This document shows positions 39,793 to 50,702 of a stretch of 64,000 nt of DNA, in pieces. The DNA lies in assembly GCF_024158035.1 (NCBI RefSeq), contig NZ_JAMZEK010000003.1, positions 682,001-746,000 of the forward strand, given 5' to 3'. Origin of the DNA: Dyella lutea (GTDB lineage Bacteria > Pseudomonadota > Gammaproteobacteria > Xanthomonadales > Rhodanobacteraceae). Position numbers and translations under genes: made by a program. How positions within the stretch are numbered: the stretch's first letter is position 1; each line of letters starts with the position of its first letter. Below the pieces are notes generated by a model that worked only from the letters and a program-made list of their open reading frames with translations, searched no databases and had not been told where the DNA came from.

Positions 39793-41397
39793 TCAGCCCT
39801 CCTCGCGCATCATGGCCACGGCGGTTGCACGACCACCCAGCGAAGGACGCGGCGGCGCCGGATGGCCGTGCCCGTGACTGCTCGGCCCCTTGCGGATGAA
39901 CTTCACCATCAGGGTCATCTCGATCACAATGAACACCGTGTAGAGCGTGACGAAGCCGATCAGCGAGAACACCATGTAACCCACGCTGTGGCTGGACGCG
40001 GACATCCAGGTGGGCAGCAGGCCGTACACCGTCCACGGCTGCCGGCCGATCTCGGCGGTGAGCCAGCCGAACTCGTTGGCGATAAACGGTATCGGGATCA
40101 TCCACGGCGCCAGGCGCAGGAACCACTTGCGGTTCTCCACGTCGTTGCGCACCGAGAAGATCACCGCCAGCACGAAGTACGCGAGCATCGCCAGGCCCAG
40201 CCCGACCATCACGCGGAAACTCCAGAACATCGCGAAGACATTCGGCACCGCGTCACCTGCGGCCTTCTGGATGTCCGCCGGCGTGGCCTTTTCCACGTCC
40301 TGGCCCGGCGCATAGCGCTTGACCAGGAAGCCGTAGCCCAGATCCTGCTGATGGCTGTTGAACTGCGCCAGCGCATCGGCATTGGTCGGATCCCTGCTGA
40401 GCACCTTCAGTGCCGCGACGGCCGGAATGCCGTTGGCGATGCGCCTGGCCGCGTCGGCCTCGATGCGGTCCACGCCCGGGACTTCCTGGGTCATGGTGTG
40501 GGTCAGCAGGGGCGTCAGCACGTAGGGCACCTGCACTTCGAACAGGTTGCGCTTGTGTTCCTGCGAGGGCCACGCGATCACGTTGAACGGTGCCGGCGCA
40601 GGCTCGGTCTGCCACATCGCCTCCATCGCCGCCAGCTTGGACGGCTGCGCCTGGCCACCGACGAAGCCGAGCGCGTCGCCCAGGGTGATCACCCCAGCCG
40701 TGGCCAGCACGCCATACAGCGCGGCCATGCGGAACGAACGGCGGGCCATCGCCATGTGCCGGTTGCGGTACATGTAGTAGGCACTGATGCCGGTGACGAA
40801 GATCGCCGCCGTGACATAGCCGGCGATGCTGGTGTGCACGAACTTGGCCTGGGCATCGTGGCTGAAGATCAGGCTGGAAAAGCTGTCCAGCTCCATGCGC
40901 ATCGTGACCGGGTTGAACTTCGCGCCCACCGGGTCCTGCATGAAGCTGTTGGCGATCAGGATCCACAGCGCCGACAGGTTGGTGCCGAAGGCCACCAGGT
41001 AGGTGACCAGCAGGTGCTGCACCTTGGACAGCCGCTTCCAGCCGAAGATCATCAGGCCGACGAAGGTGGATTCCATGAAGAAGGCCATCAGGCCCTCGAT
41101 CGCCAGCGGCGCACCGAAGATGTCGCCGACGAAGCCGGAATAGAACGACCAGTTGGTGCCGAATTCGAACTCCATGGTCAGGCCGGTGGCGATGCCGAGG
41201 GCCATGTTCACCACGAAGAGCTTGCCCCAGAACTCGGCCATCTCGCGGTAGATGGTCTTTCCGGTGGTGACGTACACCGTCTCCACCGCCGCGATGAAGA
41301 AACTGAGCCCGAGCGTGAGCGGTACGAACAGATAGTGATAGAGCGCGGTGACAGCGAACTGCCACCGCGAGAGTTCAACGACCGTACTGTCGATCAT
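39793..41397 (-). CDS. cydA: Cytochrome bd ubiquinol oxidase subunit I
   Basis: Catalytic haem subunit, 534 residues. The haem-ligand histidine at the periplasmic end of the first helix is visible as H21 in 'TALYHYLFVPLTLGLSF'; the quinol/haem region 'FWSFRVMVGLG' holds the expected haem b558 methionine. The periplasmic Q loop is of the long type and includes 'GDALGFVGGQAQPSKLAAMEAMWQTEPAPAPFNVIAWP'; the conserved 'WMIPIPFIANEFGWLTAEIGRQPWTVYGLLPT' follows. The bd-type is cyanide-tolerant and works at low oxygen. It lies 42 bp downstream of ompW on the same strand, so the FNR-like site upstream of ompW may control the whole ompW-cydABX set. Confidence 0.97.
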   Translation of the reverse strand: MIDSTVVELSRWQFAVTALYHYLFVPLTLGLSFFIAAVETVYVTTGKTIYREMAEFWGKLFVVNMALGIATGLTMEFEFGTNWSFYSGFVGDIFGAPLAIEGLMAFFMESTFVGLMIFGWKRLSKVQHLLVTYLVAFGTNLSALWILIANSFMQDPVGAKFNPVTMRMELDSFSSLIFSHDAQAKFVHTSIAGYVTAAIFVTGISAYYMYRNRHMAMARRSFRMAALYGVLATAGVITLGDALGFVGGQAQPSKLAAMEAMWQTEPAPAPFNVIAWPSQEHKRNLFEVQVPYVLTPLLTHTMTQEVPGVDRIEADAARRIANGIPAVAALKVLSRDPTNADALAQFNSHQQDLGYGFLVKRYAPGQDVEKATPADIQKAAGDAVPNVFAMFWSFRVMVGLGLAMLAYFVLAVIFSVRNDVENRKWFLRLAPWMIPIPFIANEFGWLTAEIGRQPWTVYGLLPTWMSASSHSVGYMVFSLIGFVTLYTVFIVIEMTLMVKFIRKGPSSHGHGHPAPPRPSLGGRATAVAMMREEG

Positions 41398-41439
41398 GTC
41401 CTTGTTCCCAAGTGGACGAAGGTGATCGCATCTCCGGTA

Positions 41440-42054
41440 TCAGAAGCGGTAACCGATGCTCAGGCCGTAGGCCAGCGGGTCGATGTTGGCTTTGCCGACC
41501 TTGGTGCCGTTTACCTTCACGTCACCGGCGATGCTCATCCAGCGTACATCCGCGGTAGCCAGCCAACGATCGTTGATGCGGAAATCGAGGCCGGCGTGCG
41601 CGGCTGCGCCGAAACTGTTTGCGATGCTTACATGCGTACCCTGCAGCGGACCGACACCGCGGGTCTGGAAGAAAGTGGTGTAGTTCAGGCCGACGCCGAC
41701 GAACGGCGACACCACGGCGTCCGGCAGGAAGTGGTAGTTCAGGCCCACCGTCGGCGGCAGGTGCTTGGTGGTCGCGGCGGACACGCCATCGAGGCGGACG
41801 GTGTGCTTGAACGGCAGCGCGGCAAGCACGTCGACACCCCAGTTGCGATCGAACATGTATTCGATGCTGAAGGTCGGCTTGGTGTCGCTGTCGATGGTGG
41901 CCTTCATGCCGGCCAGCGTGCCGTTGTTGGACTTCGGATTGACGGTGTGGACGCCGACCCGGAACACCCACGGCGAGGTATCGGCGGCGTGGGCGGCGGA
42001 TGCGGCACCCAAGGCGAGGGCCAGGGCGGTCAGGGCAAGAGCGGATGCTTTCAT
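41440..42054 (-). CDS. ompW: OmpW-family outer-membrane porin
   Basis: Eight-stranded outer-membrane beta-barrel of 204 residues with signal peptide MKASALALTALALALGAASAAHAA. The family sequence is clear: 'SPWVFRVGVHTVNPKSNNGTLAG', 'FSIEYMFDRNWGVDVLAALPFKHTV', 'LPPTVGLNYHFLPDAVVSPFVGVGLNYTTFF' and a C-terminal aromatic strand ending 'YGLSIGYRF'. ATG 42054 is supported by AAAGGAAC upstream. OmpW is commonly FNR-controlled and induced by oxygen limitation; an FNR-like palindrome lies 64 bp upstream and the cytochrome bd genes follow 42 bp downstream, which supports one low-oxygen unit. Confidence 0.94.
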   Translation of the reverse strand: MKASALALTALALALGAASAAHAADTSPWVFRVGVHTVNPKSNNGTLAGMKATIDSDTKPTFSIEYMFDRNWGVDVLAALPFKHTVRLDGVSAATTKHLPPTVGLNYHFLPDAVVSPFVGVGLNYTTFFQTRGVGPLQGTHVSIANSFGAAAHAGLDFRINDRWLATADVRWMSIAGDVKVNGTKVGKANIDPLAYGLSIGYRF

Positions 42055-42118
42055 GGGGCGTTCCTTTGTTTTTGTGTCGAAAGACGGATGCATTGTCATC
42101 AGCCCTTCGTTTCGCCTT

Positions 42119-42132
42119 TTGACCGCCGTCAG
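42119..42132 (-). promoter_or_regulatory. FNR-like box upstream of ompW-cydABX
   Basis: TTGAC-CGCC-GTCAG (plus-strand reading) is a 9/10 match to a symmetric FNR/Anr box. It ends 64 bp from the ompW start at 42054, slightly farther than the other boxes. It is weaker than the sites at 31694, 31755 and 49959. Confidence 0.5.
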
Positions 42133-42190
42133 TTCTTTCGACCCGATCCGTCTTGCTGCGACGCCCTGCCGCAGCCCTCGATCGCCCGCC

Positions 42191-42654
42191 CTACTCCGCC
42201 TCGCTGTGATGGACCAGTTGGCCATCGCGGTCGCGCACGCTCACTTCCACCGGCACGCCGTCGCGCACGCTGCCGGTCACCACGCAGAAGTGCTCGAACT
42301 GCGCCAGCAGGCGCTCGGCCTGCTGGTAGTCGGCCACCGCCTCGGGCAGCTCCAGCGTGACGGCGATATGTTGCACCCGCAGCCGCCCTTCCTCGTTGCG
42401 GCCCAGCGTCGCACGTGCCCGGGTCACCAGCGTCCCCGGAGCGTTCTTGAACTTGCGCAGCGCGAACAGCAGGCTCGCGCTGAGGCAGTTGGCCACGGCC
42501 GCCACCAGCAAGCGCGACGGATTGGGTCCCTGGTCGCCACCCAGCGGCGCGGTCTCGTCGGTGACCAGCTCGGGGATCGGCGTGTCGTCGAAGGCGATAC
42601 GGAAAACGTAGTCGCTTTCCTGGGTCAGGGTCAGGGTGAACTCCTGGGTCTCGC

Positions 42655-42658
<4 letters not shown>
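42191..42658 (-). CDS. OsmC-family protein
   Basis: OsmC/Ohr-fold protein of 155 residues with both family cysteines: C58 in 'VAAVANCLSASLLFAL' and C125 in 'FEHFCVVTGSVRDGV'. Classical members reduce organic hydroperoxides through these two thiols; related forms act on sulfur compounds. It is the last gene of a five-gene leftward operon headed by sulfide:quinone oxidoreductase, and its ATG overlaps the RND pump stop by 4 bp. The context suggests handling of reactive sulfur or peroxide by-products, an inference not tested here. The next gene downstream, ompW, has its own regulatory region. Confidence 0.9.
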
Positions 42659-45913
<3,255 letters not shown>

Positions 45914-45921
<8 letters not shown>

Positions 45922-47002
45922 GGCCGGACGCATCCTTGGCGCGATGCTGCGCGAGGAAGTTCAGCGCCGCCACCGGATCGGTCGCGATGGTCTCGCCGTC
46001 GTCCAGGCCGGCCAGCACCTGCACCCGGTCGCCCACCGGATCGCCCACGCGCAGCTGGCGCAGCGAGACACCATGATCGCCGATCACGTAGACGCCGATC
46101 AGCTCGCCGCGGCGCACCAGCGCGGACGCCGGCACCAGCAGCTGCTTCGCGTCACCGACGGGGAAGGCCACCTTGACCGAGGTGCCCGGACGCAGGCCCC
46201 TGTCCTGCCCCGGCACCTCCACGCGCACGGTGAAGGTATGCGTGGCCGGATCGGCATACGGGAACACGGTGATGTCCTTCGCCGGCACGCGCCGCCCGTC
46301 GGCGAGGATGGTGGCGCTCCTGGCGGCGCGGATCGCGTCGACCGAGCTCTGCGGCACCTGCACGCTGACGCGCAGCGCATCGAGCGACTCCATCGCGATC
46401 AGCGGCTGCGGCGACGGCGGCCCGGACTGCACCGCCTCGCCCACGTGCACGAAACGGCGGGTGATCACGCCGGCATACGGCGCGCGCACCTCGGTGTAGT
46501 CCACGCTCTGCTTCGCCAGGGCAAGCTGGGCCTGCGCGGCATCCAGCGCAGCCTTGGCGGCATCGCGCCGGGCACGCACGCTGTCCATGTCCGACTTGGA
46601 CACGTAGCCCTTGGGCAGCAGCGCGGAGAAGCGTTCGAACGACGCCTGCGCATCGCTGTAGCCGGCCCGCGCCGAGGCAAGCTGCGCCAGCGCCGCGTCA
46701 CGCGAGGACCTCTGCTCCACGTCGGTGAAGCGCACCAGCACGGCACCTGCCGGCACCACGTCGTTGACGTCGTGCGGCAAGGCCAGCACGCGGGCGTTGG
46801 TCTGTGCAGTCAGGGTGACCTGGTTGACCGCCTCGACGACGCCGTCCCAGGTCTGCTCGCGCGAAGCATCCCCGGCGTGGATCACCTGCGAGGCAAGCGA
46901 CGGCCGGGGCGCCTGGCCTGCCGAGGGCGCGGACTTGTCGCCGCAGCCGGCGAGCAGGGCCAGCGCGAAAAAAGGAGCCAGGTGGCGCACACGCACGATC
47001 AT
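45914..47002 (-). CDS. RND periplasmic adaptor lipoprotein in the sulfide-oxidation operon
   Basis: Membrane fusion protein of 362 residues. The N-terminus 'FFALALLAGCGDK' contains a lipobox (LAGC). The hairpin region has 'LLPKGYVSKSDMDSVRARRDAAKAALDAAQAQLALAKQSVDYTEVRAPYAGVITRRFVHVGEAV', with the lipoyl halves on each side, and 'GLRPGTSVKVAFPVG' in the beta-barrel. It partners the pump encoded immediately downstream (8-bp overlap). It follows the DUF2892 gene by 25 bp. No outer-membrane factor is encoded in the operon, so TolC-like channels elsewhere would complete the exporter. Confidence 0.92.
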
Positions 47003-47027
47003 GTCGGTCTCTCTCGGGGAAGGTGGA

Positions 47028-47237
47028 TCAGCGGTCGCCGAACGCGCAGCCCGGCTTGAGGCCGACCTTGCGCAGGATCAGCGCCAGCGGGCAGAAGCCG
47101 GTGAACGCCGACTGCAGCAGGTTGGCGCCGACGAACAGGGTGAGCAGCAGCCACCACGGCGAGACGAAGTGGGCCAGCACCACGCTCAGCAGCACCACGC
47201 TGCCGGCAAACGCGAGGACGAAACGATCGATGTTCAT
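47028..47237 (-). CDS. DUF2892 (YgaP-type) two-helix membrane protein
   Basis: Protein of 69 residues: '[63 protein letters not shown]', two transmembrane helices with the conserved FTGFCP turn of the DUF2892/YgaP membrane domain. In other bacteria this domain is fused to or next to rhodanese and is part of persulfide handling; BigR-type operons contain it too. It sits between SQR and the RND adaptor, spaced by 30 and 25 bp. The Cys in FTGFCP could interact with sulfane sulfur, an inference from the neighbours. Confidence 0.88.
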   Translation of the reverse strand: MNIDRFVLAFAGSVVLLSVVLAHFVSPWWLLLTLFVGANLLQSAFTGFCPLALILRKVGLKPGCAFGDR

Positions 47238-47267
47238 GACGGTTCTCTGGTGGAAAAGGGATCGGGA

Positions 47268-48557
47268 TCAGTGCTTGCCGGTACCCGGCTTGATGCGCGC
47301 GATGCCAAGCGCCTTCATCACGTAGCGCTCGTACAGCGGTTCGCTGGTGCCGGCGCGCATCTTGCGCAGGAAGTACTTCTCGTAGGCCACCTTGGCCACA
47401 TGTACCCACTTGCCCTCGCGGGCCCAGGTGACGTTGCGCGGCGGGATCTGCGGCAGCGCCACGAAGGCCGCGCCGCTGTCGCCCATGTCGGCCAGGCATA
47501 CCGCGTTCCAGGTGGCTTCGGCGTTGCCCTCGCGCCCTTCCAGATCGGCCTTCAGGTTGGCCACCAGCGTGGTCACCATCGACTCGATCATGAAGCCGGT
47601 CTTCGGCGCACCGGTGGGCACCGGCGTGGCCTCCACCGGCGGGATCGCCACGCACACGCCGGCGGAAAAGACGTTGCGGTAGGTCGGGTTACGCTGGTGC
47701 TTGTCGATCAGCACGAAGCCACGGGGGTTCACCAGCCCCTCGACGCCGCGCACGGCGTCGACGCCGGTGAAGGCCGGGATGATCATCGAGTAGGCGAACG
47801 GCAGCGTGTGTTCGCCGGCCGGCTGGCCGGCGCCGCCCAGGGTGGAGACGTGGAATTGACCGGCCTCCACCTTGTCGATCTTCGCGCTGGTGAGCCAGCG
47901 GATGTGGCGCTGGCGGAACTGGCGCTCGAGCAGGCCCTGCGAATCGCCCACGCCACCAAGCCCCATGTGGCCGATGTAGGGCTCGCTGGTGATGAAGGTC
48001 ATCGGTACCCGGTCGCGGATCTTGCGCCGGCGCAGGTCGGTGTCCAGCATCAGCGCGAATTCGTAGGCGGGACCGAAGCAGCTGGCGCCCTGCGCCGCAC
48101 CGATCACCACCGGCCCCGGATTCTTCACGAACGCCTCGTAGTTCGCCCACGCGTCGGTGGCGTGTGGCGTGGTGCACACGGACTGGGTGTGGCCGCCGTG
48201 CGGGCCGAGGCCGGGCACTTCGTCGAACGCCAGACGCGGCCCGGTGGTGATCACCAGGTAGTCGTAGGCCACGCTGCGCCCGTCCTTGAGCTCGATGCGG
48301 TTGTCCTGCGGGACGACTTTGGCGACGCCGCAGTCGATGTAGCCGATGTCGCGGCGACCGAGCGCCGGCGCTACCTCGACCTGGATGTCCGAAGGCTTGC
48401 GCCAACCGATCGCGACCCACGGGTTGGACGGAGTGAAGGAGAAGCTCGGCGCCTCCCCGACAACCGTGATCGCGTGGCTGCCGCCGATCGCGGCGCGCAG
48501 TTCGTAGGCCGCGCACATGCCGCCGATGCCGGCGCCAATGACGATGACGTGTGCCAT
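47268..48557 (-). CDS. sqr: Sulfide:quinone oxidoreductase
   Basis: FAD enzyme of 429 residues that oxidises sulfide to polysulfide/sulfane sulfur at the membrane and reduces quinone. The N-terminal dinucleotide fold is 'VIVIGAGIGGMCAAYEL'. The three redox cysteines of the type I enzyme are present at C128 (QSVCTTPHA), C160 (QGASCFGPAYEF) and C354 (NAVCLADMG), almost exactly the numbering of the Acidithiobacillus enzyme (128/160/356). The C-terminal amphipathic part is complete. ATG 48557 is preceded by AAGGAG; an upstream frame extension to 48617 is not needed. It heads the leftward operon and faces an SqrR-like repressor gene. Confidence 0.92.
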   Translation of the reverse strand: MAHVIVIGAGIGGMCAAYELRAAIGGSHAITVVGEAPSFSFTPSNPWVAIGWRKPSDIQVEVAPALGRRDIGYIDCGVAKVVPQDNRIELKDGRSVAYDYLVITTGPRLAFDEVPGLGPHGGHTQSVCTTPHATDAWANYEAFVKNPGPVVIGAAQGASCFGPAYEFALMLDTDLRRRKIRDRVPMTFITSEPYIGHMGLGGVGDSQGLLERQFRQRHIRWLTSAKIDKVEAGQFHVSTLGGAGQPAGEHTLPFAYSMIIPAFTGVDAVRGVEGLVNPRGFVLIDKHQRNPTYRNVFSAGVCVAIPPVEATPVPTGAPKTGFMIESMVTTLVANLKADLEGREGNAEATWNAVCLADMGDSGAAFVALPQIPPRNVTWAREGKWVHVAKVAYEKYFLRKMRAGTSEPLYERYVMKALGIARIKPGTGKH

Positions 48558-48632
48558 GAGTGGACTCCTTCTGATGGTGCGCCGGAGAGGTCGCGACTGG
48601 CCTGACGATGCGCCCACGGGTGAGCCATCGAC

Positions 48633-48646
48633 TTGCCGCTGATCAA
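48633..48646. promoter_or_regulatory. Weak FNR-like half-site upstream of sqr
   Basis: TTGCC-GCTG-ATCAA has one perfect half (ATCAA) and one mismatched half. It lies 76 bp upstream of the sqr start, next to the repressor operators. It is marginal and is listed because a genuine FNR gene is close by. Confidence 0.25.
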
Positions 48647-48657
48647 ATGTGCACTAA

Positions 48658-48703
48658 ATTAGTGTTTTCTAATGTAGTGTCATCTTAATTAGCTTCAAGC
48701 TAA
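48658..48703. promoter_or_regulatory. Two inverted-repeat operators in the sqr / sqrR-like intergenic region
   Basis: Two AT-rich inverted repeats: ATTAG-N6-CTAAT at 48658-48673 and TTAGC-N5-GCTAA at 48689-48703. The whole stretch is AT-rich in an otherwise GC-rich window. TAAAAT at 48701-48706 could be the -10 of the rightward repressor promoter, so a repressor bound here would block both directions. Positions and spacing fit an ArsR-family dimer. Confidence 0.7.
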
Positions 48704-48761
48704 AATGTCAACGTCGTCCGCGGGACAAGCCCGCCCCCGGACCCATCGCGAGACCGACTCC

Positions 48762-49121
48762 ATGAAAAGCTCCCATCCGCCTCCCCCGGTCGAACTGGAC
48801 ATCGATGCCATGCGCGAGAACGCCGACCAGGCGGCCTCGTTGCTGAAGGTGCTGGCCAACGGGCAGCGGCTGCGCATCCTCTGCCTGCTGCTGGGTGGGG
48901 AACGGTCGGTGAGCGACCTGCACGCATCGATGACGCTGAGCCAGTCGGCGCTGTCCCAGCATCTCGCCCGGCTCCGGCAGGACGGCCTGGTCACGACCCG
49001 ACGCGAGGCGCAGACCATCTACTACGCCCTGACCCCCGGCCCGGCGCTGCAGGTGATCGAAGCGCTGCATGGCATCTACTGCGCACCGGCCACGGGAGAC
49101 GATTGCGCGGCAATCGGTTAA
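48762..49121 (+). CDS. SqrR/BigR-like ArsR-family sulfide-responsive repressor
   Basis: Winged-helix repressor of 119 residues: 'ASLLKVLANGQRLRILCLLLGGERSVSDLHASMTLSQSALSQHLARLRQDGLVTTRREAQTIYYAL'. Counted from ATG 48762, cysteines fall at C41 and C107, the positions of the persulfide-sensing pair in SqrR (41/107) and BigR (42/108) as I recall them; a third Cys is C115. This supports ATG 48762 over the upstream ATG at 48705, which would lie on the putative -10. It is divergent from the sqr operon and has paired inverted repeats in front. fnr follows 62 bp downstream. Confidence 0.87.
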   Translation: MKSSHPPPPVELDIDAMRENADQAASLLKVLANGQRLRILCLLLGGERSVSDLHASMTLSQSALSQHLARLRQDGLVTTRREAQTIYYALTPGPALQVIEALHGIYCAPATGDDCAAIG

Positions 49122-49183
49122 CCTGCCCAGACACCGCAAGAACCTGATTCACCTCCTGCCTAGGACAGGGAAAGAGCACCCGC

Positions 49184-49942
49184 ATGGACACCAGCAGCGT
49201 TCTCGACCTGAACCAGCTCCGCCGCAGTTGCGCCTCGTGCGCGTTGCACGAACTCTGCCTTCCGGCTGGCATCGACGGCGAAGACCTCAAGCGGCTCGAC
49301 GCCACCATCCGCGACAAGCGCACCCTGGATCGTGGCGAAGCGCTGTTCCGCCAGGGCGGCCAGTTCCATGCGCTGTACGTGGTCCGCTCCGGCTCGCTGC
49401 GCACCTTCGTCGAGGATGCCTCGGGCAACGCCCAGGTGCTGGGCTTCCATCTACCCGGGGAACTGGTCGGCGTGGACGCCCTGGCCAACGACCACCACGC
49501 CAGCCAGGCCGAGGCACTGGAACGTTCGAGCATCTGCGAACTGCCCTACGAGCACCTCAACCATCTGCTGGCCCAGATGCCGTCGCTGCAGCGGCAGCTG
49601 ATGCGCGTGGTCAGCCGCGAGGTCGCCGCGGAACACCAGCACATGGTGGTGATGGGCCGCCAGCCGGCGCAGGAGCGCATGGCGATCTTCCTGCGCAGCC
49701 TGTCCGATCGCTTCGCACGGCTGCACCGCGACGGCAGCACCCTGAATCTGTCGATGTCGCGCTACGACATCGCCAGCTACCTCGGGCTCGCGGTGGAGAC
49801 GGTCAGCCGGCTGTTCACCCGGATGGAGGAAGCCGGCATCCTCGAGGTGAGCCGCAAGGCGGTCACCATCCTGCGCCCGGACCTGCTCGAAGCCATGTGC
49901 AGCAGCCCGCGCACCGGCAGCAAGAAAGGCGATGCCCTCTGA
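49184..49942 (+). CDS. fnr: FNR/Anr-type oxygen-sensing regulator
   Basis: CRP/FNR-family protein of 252 residues with the four cysteines needed for an oxygen-labile [4Fe-4S] cluster: C16, C19 and C25 in 'RRSCASCALHELC', and C118 in 'SSICELPYEHL'. The cyclic-nucleotide-like barrel (about 35-150) is followed by an HTH whose recognition helix 'VETVSRLFTR' keeps the Glu-Ser-Arg trio that reads TTGAT half-sites. It is therefore the likely binder of the FNR boxes at 31694, 31755, 49959 and perhaps 42119. A GNAT gene with its own box follows downstream. A GGGAAAG-type RBS precedes the ATG. Confidence 0.94.
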   Translation: MDTSSVLDLNQLRRSCASCALHELCLPAGIDGEDLKRLDATIRDKRTLDRGEALFRQGGQFHALYVVRSGSLRTFVEDASGNAQVLGFHLPGELVGVDALANDHHASQAEALERSSICELPYEHLNHLLAQMPSLQRQLMRVVSREVAAEHQHMVVMGRQPAQERMAIFLRSLSDRFARLHRDGSTLNLSMSRYDIASYLGLAVETVSRLFTRMEEAGILEVSRKAVTILRPDLLEAMCSSPRTGSKKGDAL

Positions 49943-49958
49943 GGCGTCGCCCCCGGCC

Positions 49959-49972
49959 TTGACCGAGGTCAA
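49959..49972 (+). promoter_or_regulatory. FNR/Anr box upstream of the GNAT gene
   Basis: TTGAC-CGAG-GTCAA is a perfectly symmetric FNR-type palindrome, 16 bp after the fnr stop codon. It ends 56 bp before the GNAT start at 50029, the same spacing as the Usp boxes. Confidence 0.8.
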
Positions 49973-50028
49973 TCCGGTTCGACGGGCGGCCGCCTAGGAT
50001 GCACGGGCACTCCTGCCGGAAGTCCGCC

Positions 50029-50595
50029 ATGAACGCCCAACCCCCTGCTCCGCTTGATCCGCAACTGCCGCCCGAAGCGCTCGAAGGCACGCACTGGATC
50101 GACACCCTGCGCGATGGCACCCGCGTGCTGATCCGCCCGCTCCGGGCAGAAGACCGCGAGCGCGAGGAAGCCTTCATCGAACGCCTGTCCGGAGAATCCC
50201 GGCGCTACCGGTTTCTCTGCGACTTCAAGGAAGTCAGTCCGTCGCTGCTGCAGCAACTGATGGAGGTGCACTATCCCGAGCAGATGGCCTTTGTCGCGCT
50301 GGCGCACGACAACGGCGAACTGCGTGAGGTCGGGGTCAGCCGCTACAGCGCCACCGGCGATGGCAGCCGCTGCGAGTGTGCGGTGACGGTGGCCGAGGAC
50401 TGGCGGCATCGCGGTCTCGGCGTGGTGCTGATGCAGCACCTGATCCACCTGGCACGCCGCAACGGATTCAAGCAGATGTTCTCGATCGACTCGGCCGAGA
50501 ACGAGGCCATGCGGGAGTTGGCCCACCATCTGGGGTTCCAGCGCCACCTCGATCCGGACGACGCCGCCCAGGTGATCCATACCCTGGCGCTGTAA
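50029..50595 (+). CDS. GNAT-family N-acetyltransferase
   Basis: GNAT-fold acetyl-CoA-dependent transferase of 188 residues. The core is 'DGTRVLIRPLRAEDREREEAFIERLSGESRRYRFL', the strand 'EVGVSRYSATGDGSRCECAVTVAEDWRHRGLGVVLMQHLIHLARRNGFKQMFS' including the acetyl-CoA loop pattern RHRGLG, and 'LAHHLGFQRHLDPDD'. It resembles the small Pat-like/GCN5-related group that acetylates proteins, but the substrate is not identifiable. ATG 50029 is preceded by GGAAG and gives the canonical spacing to the FNR box; an in-frame ATG at 49999 is less likely. It follows fnr and is convergent with the REC-GGDEF-EAL gene. Confidence 0.9.
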   Translation: MNAQPPAPLDPQLPPEALEGTHWIDTLRDGTRVLIRPLRAEDREREEAFIERLSGESRRYRFLCDFKEVSPSLLQQLMEVHYPEQMAFVALAHDNGELREVGVSRYSATGDGSRCECAVTVAEDWRHRGLGVVLMQHLIHLARRNGFKQMFSIDSAENEAMRELAHHLGFQRHLDPDDAAQVIHTLAL

Positions 50596-50702
50596 CCACC
50601 CCGTGCCGGCGGGCCCGCATCGTCGCCCTCCCGCCGCCTGCCCCCGGCAGAGCGCGCGATGCGGGTCTGCCGCGCATCATGCATCCGTTCGCCCCGCCGC
50701 GC

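Noticed and set aside
38665-42360. 1231-residue open frame on the plus strand opposite cydB, cydA and ompW
   Set aside because: Antisense shadow of three well-recognised genes with no family features.
48705-48761. Upstream ATG of the SqrR-like repressor as its start
   Set aside because: It overlaps the likely -10 and an operator, has no RBS, and adds residues that break the match in cysteine numbering.
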